A DNA stretch of 64,000 nt, from NCBI GenBank assembly GCA_028698615.1, contig JAQVWF010000011.1, positions 1 to 64,000 on the forward strand, read 5' to 3'. The DNA comes from Syntrophorhabdaceae bacterium (GTDB lineage: Bacteria > Desulfobacterota > Syntrophorhabdia > Syntrophorhabdales > Syntrophorhabdaceae). Below, in pieces: positions 1 to 7,998 of the stretch. The notes under the pieces were generated by a model that was not told the DNA's origin, made no database searches, and was given only the letters and a program-made list of their open reading frames with translations. Each line of letters opens with the position of its first letter. Position 1 is the stretch's first letter. Position numbers and translations under genes: made by a program.

Positions 1-449
1 GTGAGGTCCCTGCCGTACTGGAGGAGCACGCCGTCATTCCGCAATGAGCGTTGCTCTTCACGCAGTGTCCGCCGGTGCGCCGCATAGCCGGCGTGTTTCG
101 CGCATATCGCGAGGGCCGTCATATCGAAGCCCCCCGATTGAAGGGCGCGGTAGATCCGGTGGTCGGGGCTGCTGCACAGGGCGGAGAGGACATCATATCC
201 CGTGACGGGCTTCTTGCGCGCTTCGATGATGGTCCGGGTGAGGAGGCGCCTGTCTTCATCCATGCGTTCGTCGATAAAGGATTCGACTGCCAGGGAAAAG
301 ACGTTGACCCGGATCTTCGCCTGGCTGAGGACGGCGGCAAGACCGCCGTCCTCGTCGTGCATGGTCCAGACGAATAGGATCCGGGGAAGGGTCCGTTCGC
401 CGTCCGGGTAGTACCGGCCCACGAGCTCGCAGAGGTCGTTCAGGGTCAT
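1..449 (-). CDS. Clp/Hsp100-type AAA+ ATPase, N-terminal part (runs off the left edge)
   Basis: The visible 149 codons begin at ATG 449, which overlaps the stop of the upstream gene as ATGA. The N-terminal region resembles the Clp N-domain, with helical segments such as VTGYDVLSALCSSPDHRIYR matching the usual pattern in which a family of small repeats binds substrates or adaptors. It ends in GVLLQYGRDL, which matches the LxxYGRDLT segment that precedes the first AAA+ module of ClpA, ClpB and ClpC. Such proteins unfold or disaggregate substrates using ATP. The ATPase modules lie outside the window, so ClpA, ClpB and ClpC types cannot be told apart. It is the last visible gene of the WD40/J-like operon, and the stop-start coupling suggests it works with those proteins. 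Confidence 0.75.
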   Translation of the reverse strand, partial: MTLNDLCELVGRYYPDGERTLPRILFVWTMHDEDGGLAAVLSQAKIRVNVFSLAVESFIDERMDEDRRLLTRTIIEARKKPVTGYDVLSALCSSPDHRIYRALQSGGFDMTALAICAKHAGYAAHRRTLREEQRSLRNDGVLLQYGRDL

Positions 450-2050
450 CGGGACTCCCCTTCCGGATCAAAAAGCGCGTTGAAGGCCTGCTCCAGGCGT
501 TCGGCATCACGCCTTAGCTCCGCGGCGCGGGCAGTAAGGTCGACTCTCACCTTGTCGTGACCGGCCGGGGCGCCGAGGATGGCCCGCTCCCTTACCCTGT
601 CCTCATCCTCGAAGAGCGCCTGCAGTTCGGCCTTCGCGGCGAGGACCTCTTCCTCGAGCATCCTCACTTCTCTTTGCAGCCACGTCAGCTTCTCCGGCAG
701 GGTTTCACCCTGGATGGTGAGCCGTTCGTCGACCTCGACCCCCGGGTTGCCCAGGATGGCCTCGACCCGTGTGAGGGCGCTCTTCAGGCCTTCGAGGGAG
801 CGCATGTCGTGGAGCATGTACCCCTCGGGATAGCCCAGTTCCTCGGGCCGGACCTCGAGGGCGGCCAGCAGCATCTCCTCAAGGCGTTCCTTCTGGTTTT
901 CCGTGAGATGTCCGTAGGAGGGGTGGTGCATAAGCCTGTCGGGGTGGAGAAGCCTGCGTATCTGCCGGAGCACCGTCTTGCACTCTTTCAGATACCGGTC
1001 GGCCTCCACCGTCTGCCCTCCCGTGCCCGTCTCCCCGGAGATCCTCACGAGGTGGGGGGCCAGGGCCGCGTCGGTCTTAAGCCGCGTGAGCTCAAGCTGC
1101 CTCCGCGCCTCTTCCCTCTCGATGTACTCTTCGATATCCTCACGGGACCAGTCGGGGTTGACCTTCTTGAGGTTAAGCCGCATATCGCACCGTTCCAGCA
1201 TGAGGGCGGCCTCCCTGAGGGCGATCTCCTCCTTTCCGAAGAGGGCGAGCCACTCGCGGCGGGTGTGGGCGTTCCTGATCCGCTGGTTCTCGATGAGCAG
1301 GTAGACGTCTTCCAGTTCCTGCCGCAGAGATACCCACCGTGCCTTCTCAATGGCGTAGGCCTGCTGGTCTTTTTCGGTGCCTTCCACGAGAAGGAGGAAC
1401 TCCTCCCGTGCCCGCGCCGCAAATTGGGAGACCTCGCCGCTCAAGACCGAATGGAAATGATACCTTCCCATGAGCATCTCCTTTACCAGTTCCCCGAAGG
1501 TGGAAGGTGTGTGCCCCTCGAGAAAAGGCCTGCCGGTGTCGGACGCCGGCGCGTGGCGGGCGGCAAGGTCCCCGATGAGGTTATAGAGGTCCTCCCGGGG
1601 CTGGAACCGGGCAAGGGCCTCCCTCAGGGCGTGCTCGTCCCTGTCGAAAAGGATGTCGGTAAGGCTTGTCCCGTCCGCGGCCCTCCAGCCGCTGACCTCG
1701 TGGGCGAAAAAGCGTTCCCATTCGGCTTTGAGCAGGAGCGCCACCGTCCGGTAAAGGTCGAGATGCATGAAAAGGCAGAAACGGGCCACGTCCTGAACCG
1801 GCGGGAAGACATGCCATCCCGCATAGTCCCAGAACCGGCGGGCGCTGTTCTTTTTCAGGGAGCCCACCTTCGTCCCGTCTTCGAAGGCAAGGGCCTTTTC
1901 GTGGTCGCACCCGAACATGTCGTGGGTGATCGCCTTCTTCTTACCCTCCGGTTTCCAGATATTTCTCTGCCGTTCGGTGACGGCAGGGTTCGTGTCGAAG
2001 AACCGTATGACCGCGTCCATATCATCGCCGAGTTTGCTGCATGGTATCAT
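446..2050 (-). CDS. coiled-coil protein with a J-domain-like HPD motif
   Basis: This 534-residue protein belongs to no family I can name. Residues 352-380 form a helix (ECKTVLRQIRRL) followed by LLHPDRLMHH, with HPD at 369-371. That resembles helix II plus the HPD loop of a J domain, the part that stimulates Hsp70 ATPase. Residues about 220-330 and 440-530 are charged and heptad-like, probably coiled coil. No signal peptide or membrane segment is seen, so it is likely cytoplasmic. The start ATG overlaps the stop of the WD40 gene upstream (ATGA) and has an AGGAG site 7 bases before it. The stop overlaps the start of the Clp ATPase gene. A co-chaperone or adaptor role for that ATPase is inferred from context. 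Confidence 0.7.
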   Translation of the reverse strand: MIPCSKLGDDMDAVIRFFDTNPAVTERQRNIWKPEGKKKAITHDMFGCDHEKALAFEDGTKVGSLKKNSARRFWDYAGWHVFPPVQDVARFCLFMHLDLYRTVALLLKAEWERFFAHEVSGWRAADGTSLTDILFDRDEHALREALARFQPREDLYNLIGDLAARHAPASDTGRPFLEGHTPSTFGELVKEMLMGRYHFHSVLSGEVSQFAARAREEFLLLVEGTEKDQQAYAIEKARWVSLRQELEDVYLLIENQRIRNAHTRREWLALFGKEEIALREAALMLERCDMRLNLKKVNPDWSREDIEEYIEREEARRQLELTRLKTDAALAPHLVRISGETGTGGQTVEADRYLKECKTVLRQIRRLLHPDRLMHHPSYGHLTENQKERLEEMLLAALEVRPEELGYPEGYMLHDMRSLEGLKSALTRVEAILGNPGVEVDERLTIQGETLPEKLTWLQREVRMLEEEVLAAKAELQALFEDEDRVRERAILGAPAGHDKVRVDLTARAAELRRDAERLEQAFNALFDPEGESR

Positions 2051-4485
2051 GTCCTGTCTCCTTTCCTTCCATCCGGTAGGGCAGCAAGAGAGCGGCCGGA
2101 GCCTCCTGCGATCCGGGCCGTATCAAGTGCGCGGGCGTACAGCCTGGCGTGTTCCCCGTATGCCTCGCCCCCGTCGACCCTGGCCATAACCATTCTCCAG
2201 TTGTTGTATATTTTCAGGTAAGCCCCGTGCTCTTCATCCCCCTCGTGGAGGATCCGGGCGCCGCGATTGCCTTCGGACGGGGCAATGACGCTGACCAGAT
2301 CTTCCCTGTCCGTCCACAGCCATCCCGAGGGGGCATGGTCATCGGGCGGGGTTTCCCAGAGGAACCCGTCGGGCAGTATGTGAAGAGCGGCGAGGACCTC
2401 TCCGGTCTCGAGGCTCCTCACGTTTACGATCCCCGTTATATCCAATGTTGCGAAGCGTTTCCCGTCGGGAAAGGTGACGACCTTTCTTATCCGGTTCCCC
2501 CGGAGGAAGTCGTCCCGCCACAGGAGCCGGTGTGTTTTTATATCCCACAGGGCGATGTAGTACCGGCCCCGAACGATGATATGCGTTTCACCGGGCGATA
2601 AGGGCGGGCATCCGCCGAATGTAACGACGCCGTCCACGTTGTCTGGTTTCTCCGTCAGGGGCTCCCCGCCTTCCCGGTCCCAGAAGTGAAACCCTCCCAA
2701 TCCCGCGGCGAGCACCCTTGCCTGCGATGGGACGAAGAGGATGTCGTTGATGTAATGGTTATGGTCGCATGTCCTCAGGAGCTTACCCGTTTGTCCATCC
2801 CGGAGTGAAAGGAGCGTCCGGGTCGCGGTGGCGAGGACCTCTGTGCCCATGCAGAAGGCCTGGAACGGGTTCATGCCGTCCAGGGGAAAACCGGCAACGG
2901 GGGCGCCTGTTCGAAGGTCGTAGGCTCCCAGAAAACCCGTGTGTCCCGCCACTGCCATCAGCCTTTTTCCGTCCCCGGTCACATAGAGGGCAAAAGGACC
3001 TTCCATCTTTTCGGCCAGGGGGAAACCCCCTTCATGCCGGCCCGTCGACAGGCCATGGATCGCAACCCCATCCTCCGACGGCAGTACCAGCTGCTTCCCA
3101 TCGGGTGTCACCGCCATCACCGGCGCGCCCTGCGGCAGGTCGTCCCAGAGTTCCATTTCGGGGATGCCGAACTCACTGAGGCATTGGCCGCTTGAGAGGT
3201 CCCAGTATTTCACCGTCCCATGGAGCATCGTCAGGAGCCCCTTCCCGTCGGGAGTCGCCAGGAGGTCCCTGACCGGCTGCCCGGCGGGCAGTATCCTTGC
3301 CGGTCTTCCGTAAGTCGGATCGATGAGGCGCACCACCGATTCCTCCCGGGAGATGGCGATGCGCCCGTTGACGGGGGCGATCCTGTTGTACCCGCCCGCA
3401 TAGCCGTGATATTCCCGGCTTGTCGACAGGGAGGCCGTCAATTCATGGCGTTCCAGGTCCCATGCGTCGATCCAGCCGTGGCGGAACCCCAGGCAGAACC
3501 GCCCGTCCTCCGTCAGGGACTGAAGTTCCATGGATCCCGTGAAGGTGTGCCCGTCCAGGGTCTGCCCCGTCCGGATATCGATGATGCGGACATGCGACAG
3601 GGGGTCGAGATCCGTCAGATCTATCTGATTCTCGATCAGGCGGTAACCCTTGACCACATGCCGCGCCCGATAGGGCCGGGTGGGTGAGGGCATCGCGATG
3701 GTGAGGCAGGCCCCCGACCCCGTTATGTCCTGCACCTCGACCCTGTCGGTCCAGCTCAGAACAACTGACCCGTTGTCGGGGCTGAAGCCGGCGATCACCG
3801 GCCACTTCAACCACCGGTGAGACTGGTGAAGGATGTCCTCCGACGCTACATCCCATATCCGGACGGAGTGGTCGTCGCCGGCGGCGGCTATCTTGCCGCC
3901 GTCGGGGCTTACGACGAGGGAACTGATATGGCTGTTCTCGATCCGGAAAGTCCGGACCCTCTTCCCCGTGTTCAGGTCGTAGATGAGGGCCTCGGACCTT
4001 TTCGAGTCCGGACCCTTTCCTCTGAGGAAAGTCCGGACATTCCAGTTCTGCTTGCAGAAGAGATGGTCGTCGCTGCAGTGCACGGGATCGCCGGGATGGT
4101 CAGACAGGGTCGCCAGGCAATCTCCGCTTTCAAGGTCCCAGACCTTCTTGGTACCGAAGAGAAAGGCCGTTATCATGCGGTTCGTCCCGGGTGTCGTGAA
4201 GATGTCCGAAAGGGTAGGGCCACCGCAGGAGAACGTCCGTACGCATCTTCCGGAAACCATGTCCCAGAGGCGCACCTCACCGCTCGAGCTTCCCGTGAGC
4301 AGATGCGTGCCGCCAAAGGCTGCCGCAAGCGCGGCGATCCTGTGTCCGTGGAACCCGGCGTCGTGGGTCAGACGGCTCTCCGGGGCGGACCTCTTGAGGA
4401 CGCCGGTCACCGCCTGGACCGGGAGGTTCCCGGGGCGAAAGGATACAACCGAGGAAGACGCCGGTGTTTCGCCTGTCTTACGCAT
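2047..4485 (-). CDS. WD40-repeat beta-propeller protein, second of the pair
   Basis: This 812-residue protein is built of WD40-like repeats through most of its length (for example GSSSGEVRLWDMVSGRCVRT and DDHSVRIWDVAS), enough for two propellers. WD40 propellers are protein-interaction scaffolds. After the repeats, at about residues 706-730, it carries DGFLWETPPDDHAPSGWLWT followed by DREDL, then a tail with YLKIYNNWRMVMARV and HARLYARALDTA. The same block ends the neighbouring WD40 protein, so the two are paralogues sharing a C-terminal module. No signal peptide is visible. Its start overlaps the stop of the upstream WD40 gene by 8 bases, and its stop overlaps the next start (ATGA), so translation is probably coupled. 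Confidence 0.85.
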   Translation of the reverse strand: MRKTGETPASSSVVSFRPGNLPVQAVTGVLKRSAPESRLTHDAGFHGHRIAALAAAFGGTHLLTGSSSGEVRLWDMVSGRCVRTFSCGGPTLSDIFTTPGTNRMITAFLFGTKKVWDLESGDCLATLSDHPGDPVHCSDDHLFCKQNWNVRTFLRGKGPDSKRSEALIYDLNTGKRVRTFRIENSHISSLVVSPDGGKIAAAGDDHSVRIWDVASEDILHQSHRWLKWPVIAGFSPDNGSVVLSWTDRVEVQDITGSGACLTIAMPSPTRPYRARHVVKGYRLIENQIDLTDLDPLSHVRIIDIRTGQTLDGHTFTGSMELQSLTEDGRFCLGFRHGWIDAWDLERHELTASLSTSREYHGYAGGYNRIAPVNGRIAISREESVVRLIDPTYGRPARILPAGQPVRDLLATPDGKGLLTMLHGTVKYWDLSSGQCLSEFGIPEMELWDDLPQGAPVMAVTPDGKQLVLPSEDGVAIHGLSTGRHEGGFPLAEKMEGPFALYVTGDGKRLMAVAGHTGFLGAYDLRTGAPVAGFPLDGMNPFQAFCMGTEVLATATRTLLSLRDGQTGKLLRTCDHNHYINDILFVPSQARVLAAGLGGFHFWDREGGEPLTEKPDNVDGVVTFGGCPPLSPGETHIIVRGRYYIALWDIKTHRLLWRDDFLRGNRIRKVVTFPDGKRFATLDITGIVNVRSLETGEVLAALHILPDGFLWETPPDDHAPSGWLWTDREDLVSVIAPSEGNRGARILHEGDEEHGAYLKIYNNWRMVMARVDGGEAYGEHARLYARALDTARIAGGSGRSLAALPDGRKGDRT

Positions 4486-6709
4486 CTTTATCTTTCCCGG
4501 TCAGCATCGGGCGCGGGCGGGCCTCGATACTGCTCTGTCTGTCTGCAAGGGCACAGGTATAACGACGCGCGAGGCGCGCGTATTCGTCGAGGCCCTTAAA
4601 GCGCGCCTGTACGATCGCCGCATTGTTGCGGGTCATGATATAGGCTCCTCGTCTTTCGTCAGCCAGGGGTACGGCCCCGAGGACCTCGCCATCGCCGCCC
4701 TCCTCGACGAGATGGAACAGGTCTTCCCTGTCAGTCCATACCCAGCCGTCCGGGGCGTGCTCGTCGGGCGGTGTGAACCAGAAGAAGCCGTCATCGACGT
4801 TCCAGAGGGAGCAGACGAGGGTCGTGCTCTGTCTGTCTATGATCCTCACGGTCCCGTCGCCGAAGGAGACGAAGAGCCGGCTTTCGTCGGAAGAGAGAGC
4901 GAGCCCCGCCACCGGACTCCCTTCAGGAGGCCGGCAGATCTCGCGTTGTCCGCTTTCGAGGTCCCATCGTTCCACCCCTCCCGCGTGGGTGCCGATGACC
5001 ACATGACGGCCGTCGTTCTCGACGGCGATGGAGAGGATCGAACTACCCACATTGATAGACCGTGCGGCCTTGAACGTGGAGAGGTCCCAGAGGATAATAA
5101 GGCCGTCACGGCCGCAGGAAACAAGACCCCTTCCCCGCGGGAGAAAACGAATGCCCGTGATGATGACAGAGAGGTTGCCGTACCTCCGTGCGTGGTCCGT
5201 CAACGTGGCAAGAATGTCGCCGGACCGAAGATCGCAGACCAGTATATGGTTCTTCCCCTGGCGACGCATCGCCACGCATTGCGTGTCTTCATCTATCGCG
5301 ACGGTGTTGATGTCGATATTTCCGGCCGTGTTATGGATCCTGAGACAATTGCGTTGTTCCGTGTTCCAGAGCTTCGGCATTCCGTGTCGAGCGAAGGTTG
5401 CGAAGGAGGCGCCTGATTCCACCGGCAGGACGCAGGCGACCGGGGATGAGTAGGCGCGCAGGACCGCCCCAGGTTTCTCGTTGCCGCTCTCGATGTCCCA
5501 GAATCGAACTCGGCCATCATCATGACCGGTGGCAATAAGACGGGCGCGTTCGAGAAAGGCGACGGACGTCGCGTCCCGGAACGCCGCCCTCTGGGAACCA
5601 TCCGCGAGGTTCCAGAGCTTGACCGTGTCGCCTTTGTCGCAGGCGGCAAGACACATGCCGTCGCTGGAAAGAGAGAGATGGTGCACGTTCCGGGTGGAAC
5701 CGATGGTCTGCAGGCACTCGCCCGTGCGGATATCCCAGATTTTGCATGTCCGGTCGGAGCCCACCGTATAGAGGGTTTTCCCATCCGGCGAGAGGGCCAT
5801 GTCGGTCACGAACCTCGGACCGGTAAACTGTTTCTCAATCGCGCCCGTTCCGTGGTCCAGCACGAGGACAGTCTCCCCGGGCCTGCAACAGGCCACAAAC
5901 CGTGTTTCGTCGGAAGCGGTGGTCACCTTGTAGGGTTTGTGCGGTTCCAGGGAATAGAACCTCTTCCGGGCGCCGGTGCGAATATCGAAGCAGGAAAGAC
6001 CATCCCTTCCTGCGGCAACAACCTCTCCATCCCCCGAAAGAGCTATGTCCCAATAATCACCGCTCGCAACGAGAGAGGGATCACCGAGGCCGGGGAAGTT
6101 CCATTGAAGGATATCGTGGTGTGAGTCCAGCGTGAGCAGCGTGTTGCCGTCTCGGGCCACAAGGATTCTCGTAACATTGTTGATCCCTGCCGCGGAATGT
6201 TCGCAGGTACCCTCGGGAAGGGACCATACCCGCAATGCCCAGAAGGTGTCGCTGCTTGCGATATGTCTGTCATCGGGGCTCACCGCCAGGCCGGCGACAC
6301 GTCCCGAGTGACCTTTCAGGACGAGGATGCAGGCGCCCGTCGCGCAGTCCCACAGGCGCAGGGTGCCGTCATCGTCGGTTGTGACGGCCCGGTCTGCGTG
6401 GTTCATGAAAGCCGCCCGCACCACCTCGCCGGTGTGTCCCCGAAGCACCATGAGGCATTGACTGCTGGCGATGTCCCACAGGCGGGCCGTTCCGTCGCGG
6501 TTGGCGGTGATCAGCCGCGACCCGTCGGGGGAGACCGCTGCTCCGTGATACCAGTCCGTGTGCCCCCCTATATGGTGGGTGGTCCTTCCCCCGGGGACGA
6601 GATCCGCCAGCGTGTCCCTGATGATGTCGCGGGACACATCGAGGGCCTGTCCCTCAGCCTGCGCCGGCCGCATGCCCCTCTTCTTGTCGGAAACCTTCGG
6701 ATGTTTCAT
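4478..6709 (-). CDS. WD40-repeat beta-propeller protein, first of the pair
   Basis: This 743-residue protein has clear WD40 repeats from about residue 48 to 630, such as SPDGSRLITANRDGTARLWD and DDDGTLRLWDCATGACILVL, many starting with a GH dipeptide. About 12-14 blades are visible, so probably two propellers. The C-terminal segment at about 640-664 reads FTPPDEHAPDGWVWTDREDL, followed by YIMTRNNAAIVQARF and YARLARRYTCALA. It matches the tail of the next WD40 protein. The start has an AAGGAG site 4-5 bases upstream. It lies 9 bases after the stop of the membrane-anchored protein gene and overlaps the next gene by 8 bases. A scaffold role in the operon's complex is inferred. Confidence 0.85.
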   Translation of the reverse strand: MKHPKVSDKKRGMRPAQAEGQALDVSRDIIRDTLADLVPGGRTTHHIGGHTDWYHGAAVSPDGSRLITANRDGTARLWDIASSQCLMVLRGHTGEVVRAAFMNHADRAVTTDDDGTLRLWDCATGACILVLKGHSGRVAGLAVSPDDRHIASSDTFWALRVWSLPEGTCEHSAAGINNVTRILVARDGNTLLTLDSHHDILQWNFPGLGDPSLVASGDYWDIALSGDGEVVAAGRDGLSCFDIRTGARKRFYSLEPHKPYKVTTASDETRFVACCRPGETVLVLDHGTGAIEKQFTGPRFVTDMALSPDGKTLYTVGSDRTCKIWDIRTGECLQTIGSTRNVHHLSLSSDGMCLAACDKGDTVKLWNLADGSQRAAFRDATSVAFLERARLIATGHDDGRVRFWDIESGNEKPGAVLRAYSSPVACVLPVESGASFATFARHGMPKLWNTEQRNCLRIHNTAGNIDINTVAIDEDTQCVAMRRQGKNHILVCDLRSGDILATLTDHARRYGNLSVIITGIRFLPRGRGLVSCGRDGLIILWDLSTFKAARSINVGSSILSIAVENDGRHVVIGTHAGGVERWDLESGQREICRPPEGSPVAGLALSSDESRLFVSFGDGTVRIIDRQSTTLVCSLWNVDDGFFWFTPPDEHAPDGWVWTDREDLFHLVEEGGDGEVLGAVPLADERRGAYIMTRNNAAIVQARFKGLDEYARLARRYTCALADRQSSIEARPRPMLTGKDKDA

Positions 6710-6718
6710 GATCTCCTT

Positions 6719-7321
6719 CTAATCGTATATTATTCTTCTCGCTTCCGCGAGAATTCTCTTTACCGCCGCCGCGATCCACATGCCTGCTTTCGAATCGGGC
6801 CAGATGAGGCAGATGATCCAGCCATAGAAACAGACACCCACGAATAATTGCCAGAGGAATTCCAGGGGAGTCTTCAACGGTGCCAGTGTCCAGCGCAATG
6901 CCTTCATGAAGAGCTGAGAGGGGCCCCTGCCGAGATGGTGGAGGGCGATGCGTTTCGTCCTCCTGTCCCTGCCGTGGAGGGAAAGGCGCTCCCAGTGCCG
7001 GATGAATACCTTCTGCTCTCCCATGAGTTCCTCCGCCAGGTACAGGTGCCGTTCATCGGTGAGGACAAGGGCCACGAGCGCCTCGGCGGCATCCGATGCG
7101 CGCCTTTCGTCGGGGACGGTCCGGGGGACGTCCGCGTAGATGGGGTCCTGGTGGATCTCAAACTCCCCGTTCGCGGTCGTTGGGTAATTGGTGCCCTCGG
7201 AGATATGCATGGCGGGATTGGGCTCCAGTCTTTCTTTATAGCCGACCACTTCCTCGCGCATAACCACCTCCGTCGATGTGATCTCCTGTCTTATCCACGC
7301 GATGAGCCGATGGTGTCCCAT
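6719..7321 (-). CDS. unknown 200-residue protein with a C-terminal membrane anchor
   Basis: I do not recognise a family. Residues 1-140 are soluble and charged. Residues about 150-180 contain a hydrophobic stretch (FLWQLFVGVCFYGWIICLIW), then a short amphipathic helix ending in RRIIYD. This looks like one or two membrane passes anchoring an N-terminal cytoplasmic domain. The ATG at 7321 was chosen because a GGGGAG site sits just before it and it lies 13 bases after the stop of the small upstream gene. A longer reading of this frame would overlap that gene fully. As a member of the WD40/J-like/Clp operon it could tether the complex to the inner membrane, which is inference only. Confidence 0.65.
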   Translation of the reverse strand: MGHHRLIAWIRQEITSTEVVMREEVVGYKERLEPNPAMHISEGTNYPTTANGEFEIHQDPIYADVPRTVPDERRASDAAEALVALVLTDERHLYLAEELMGEQKVFIRHWERLSLHGRDRRTKRIALHHLGRGPSQLFMKALRWTLAPLKTPLEFLWQLFVGVCFYGWIICLIWPDSKAGMWIAAAVKRILAEARRIIYD

Positions 7322-7334
7322 GCTCCCCGTTCCG

Positions 7335-7622
7335 CTATCGTTCCCCGTCGGTGGGGGGCTTGCGGAAGGTTTCCGCCTGCCTCCGAAGATCATCACCGGC
7401 GCCCCGGCGGCCCTCCCCGTCGAGAATGCGAGCCACGGCTTCGAGACATTCCGCGCAGATAAGCCGGTGTTCCTCGAGGGGGGACCCCCGGAGCTTGTTG
7501 AAGGCGATCCAGTAGCTCTCCTCCACGCCGGCAAGGTCCTCCCGCGTCGAAGCCACCGACGCGAACAGCAAAGCCTCTCCGTATGCCTTGATCCCGCAGT
7601 CTATTTCCTCATCTCTTGCCAT
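7335..7622 (-). CDS. small helical protein, first gene of the WD40/Clp operon
   Basis: A 95-residue, mostly helical, acidic protein with no recognisable family. It contains EEHRLICAECLEAVARIL, with a CAEC pair. The start ATG at 7622 is preceded by AGGGAGG with 5 bases spacing; a GTG six bases further upstream is less well placed. It opens the minus-strand operon that continues through the membrane-anchored protein, both WD40 proteins, the HPD protein and the Clp ATPase. Confidence 0.6.
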   Translation of the reverse strand: MARDEEIDCGIKAYGEALLFASVASTREDLAGVEESYWIAFNKLRGSPLEEHRLICAECLEAVARILDGEGRRGAGDDLRRQAETFRKPPTDGER

Positions 7623-7998
7623 GTGCACCTCCCTGGATGGACTATAGTGCGTTTTCTAATTGGATATCAGTCAAAGTCCCGTGCATGCAATGGCAAAAGA
7701 AGGGGGGTGTCATGCACAAGGAAGCGCCGATAGCACAAGGGCATGTGGCTGCAAAGATGAAATGCCTGTCCGCCGTCCTGTGCAGGCACAAATGGCGTCA
7801 GGCCCGGAGCGATGGCGCGCAGAGGCAAAAAGAGAAGGGACCGCGCCCTGGTCCTGAGGGCGCCTATGGTGGTGGCTCCGGAGGCGGTTGAGATGATCAC
7901 GTGTCTCTGAGGGTCGCCTCCCGGCTCAACGATGCTCATGACCACGGGGCGGGGCGGGATGTGTTCAAAAAGCGGGCGTGAGACAGGCCTTTTTCTTT
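7623..7998. other. intergenic region between the lasso cluster and the WD40/Clp operon
   Basis: This 376-base gap must hold the promoter of the leftward WD40/Clp operon, but no hexamer pair with good spacing is evident. The best fragment is TTGACT with TATAGT 22 bases away, which is too far. A minus-strand open frame at 7667-7939 could encode 90 residues but has no clear ribosome site and no recognisable sequence. No hairpin followed by a T-run is seen after the lasso cluster. Confidence 0.4.

Noticed and set aside
557-2221. Long plus-strand open frame (554 codons) opposite the HPD protein gene
   Set aside because: It is Pro/Gly/Arg-rich with no family features and mirrors a well-supported minus-strand gene; an antisense artefact of high GC.
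1-7622. Type VI secretion locus (because of a ClpV-like ATPase)
   Set aside because: No Tss genes are visible, and the WD40/HPD proteins are not known T6SS parts.
7667-7939. 90-codon minus-strand frame in the gap before the WD40/Clp operon
   Set aside because: No ribosome site or recognisable sequence; kept only as a note in the gap entry.
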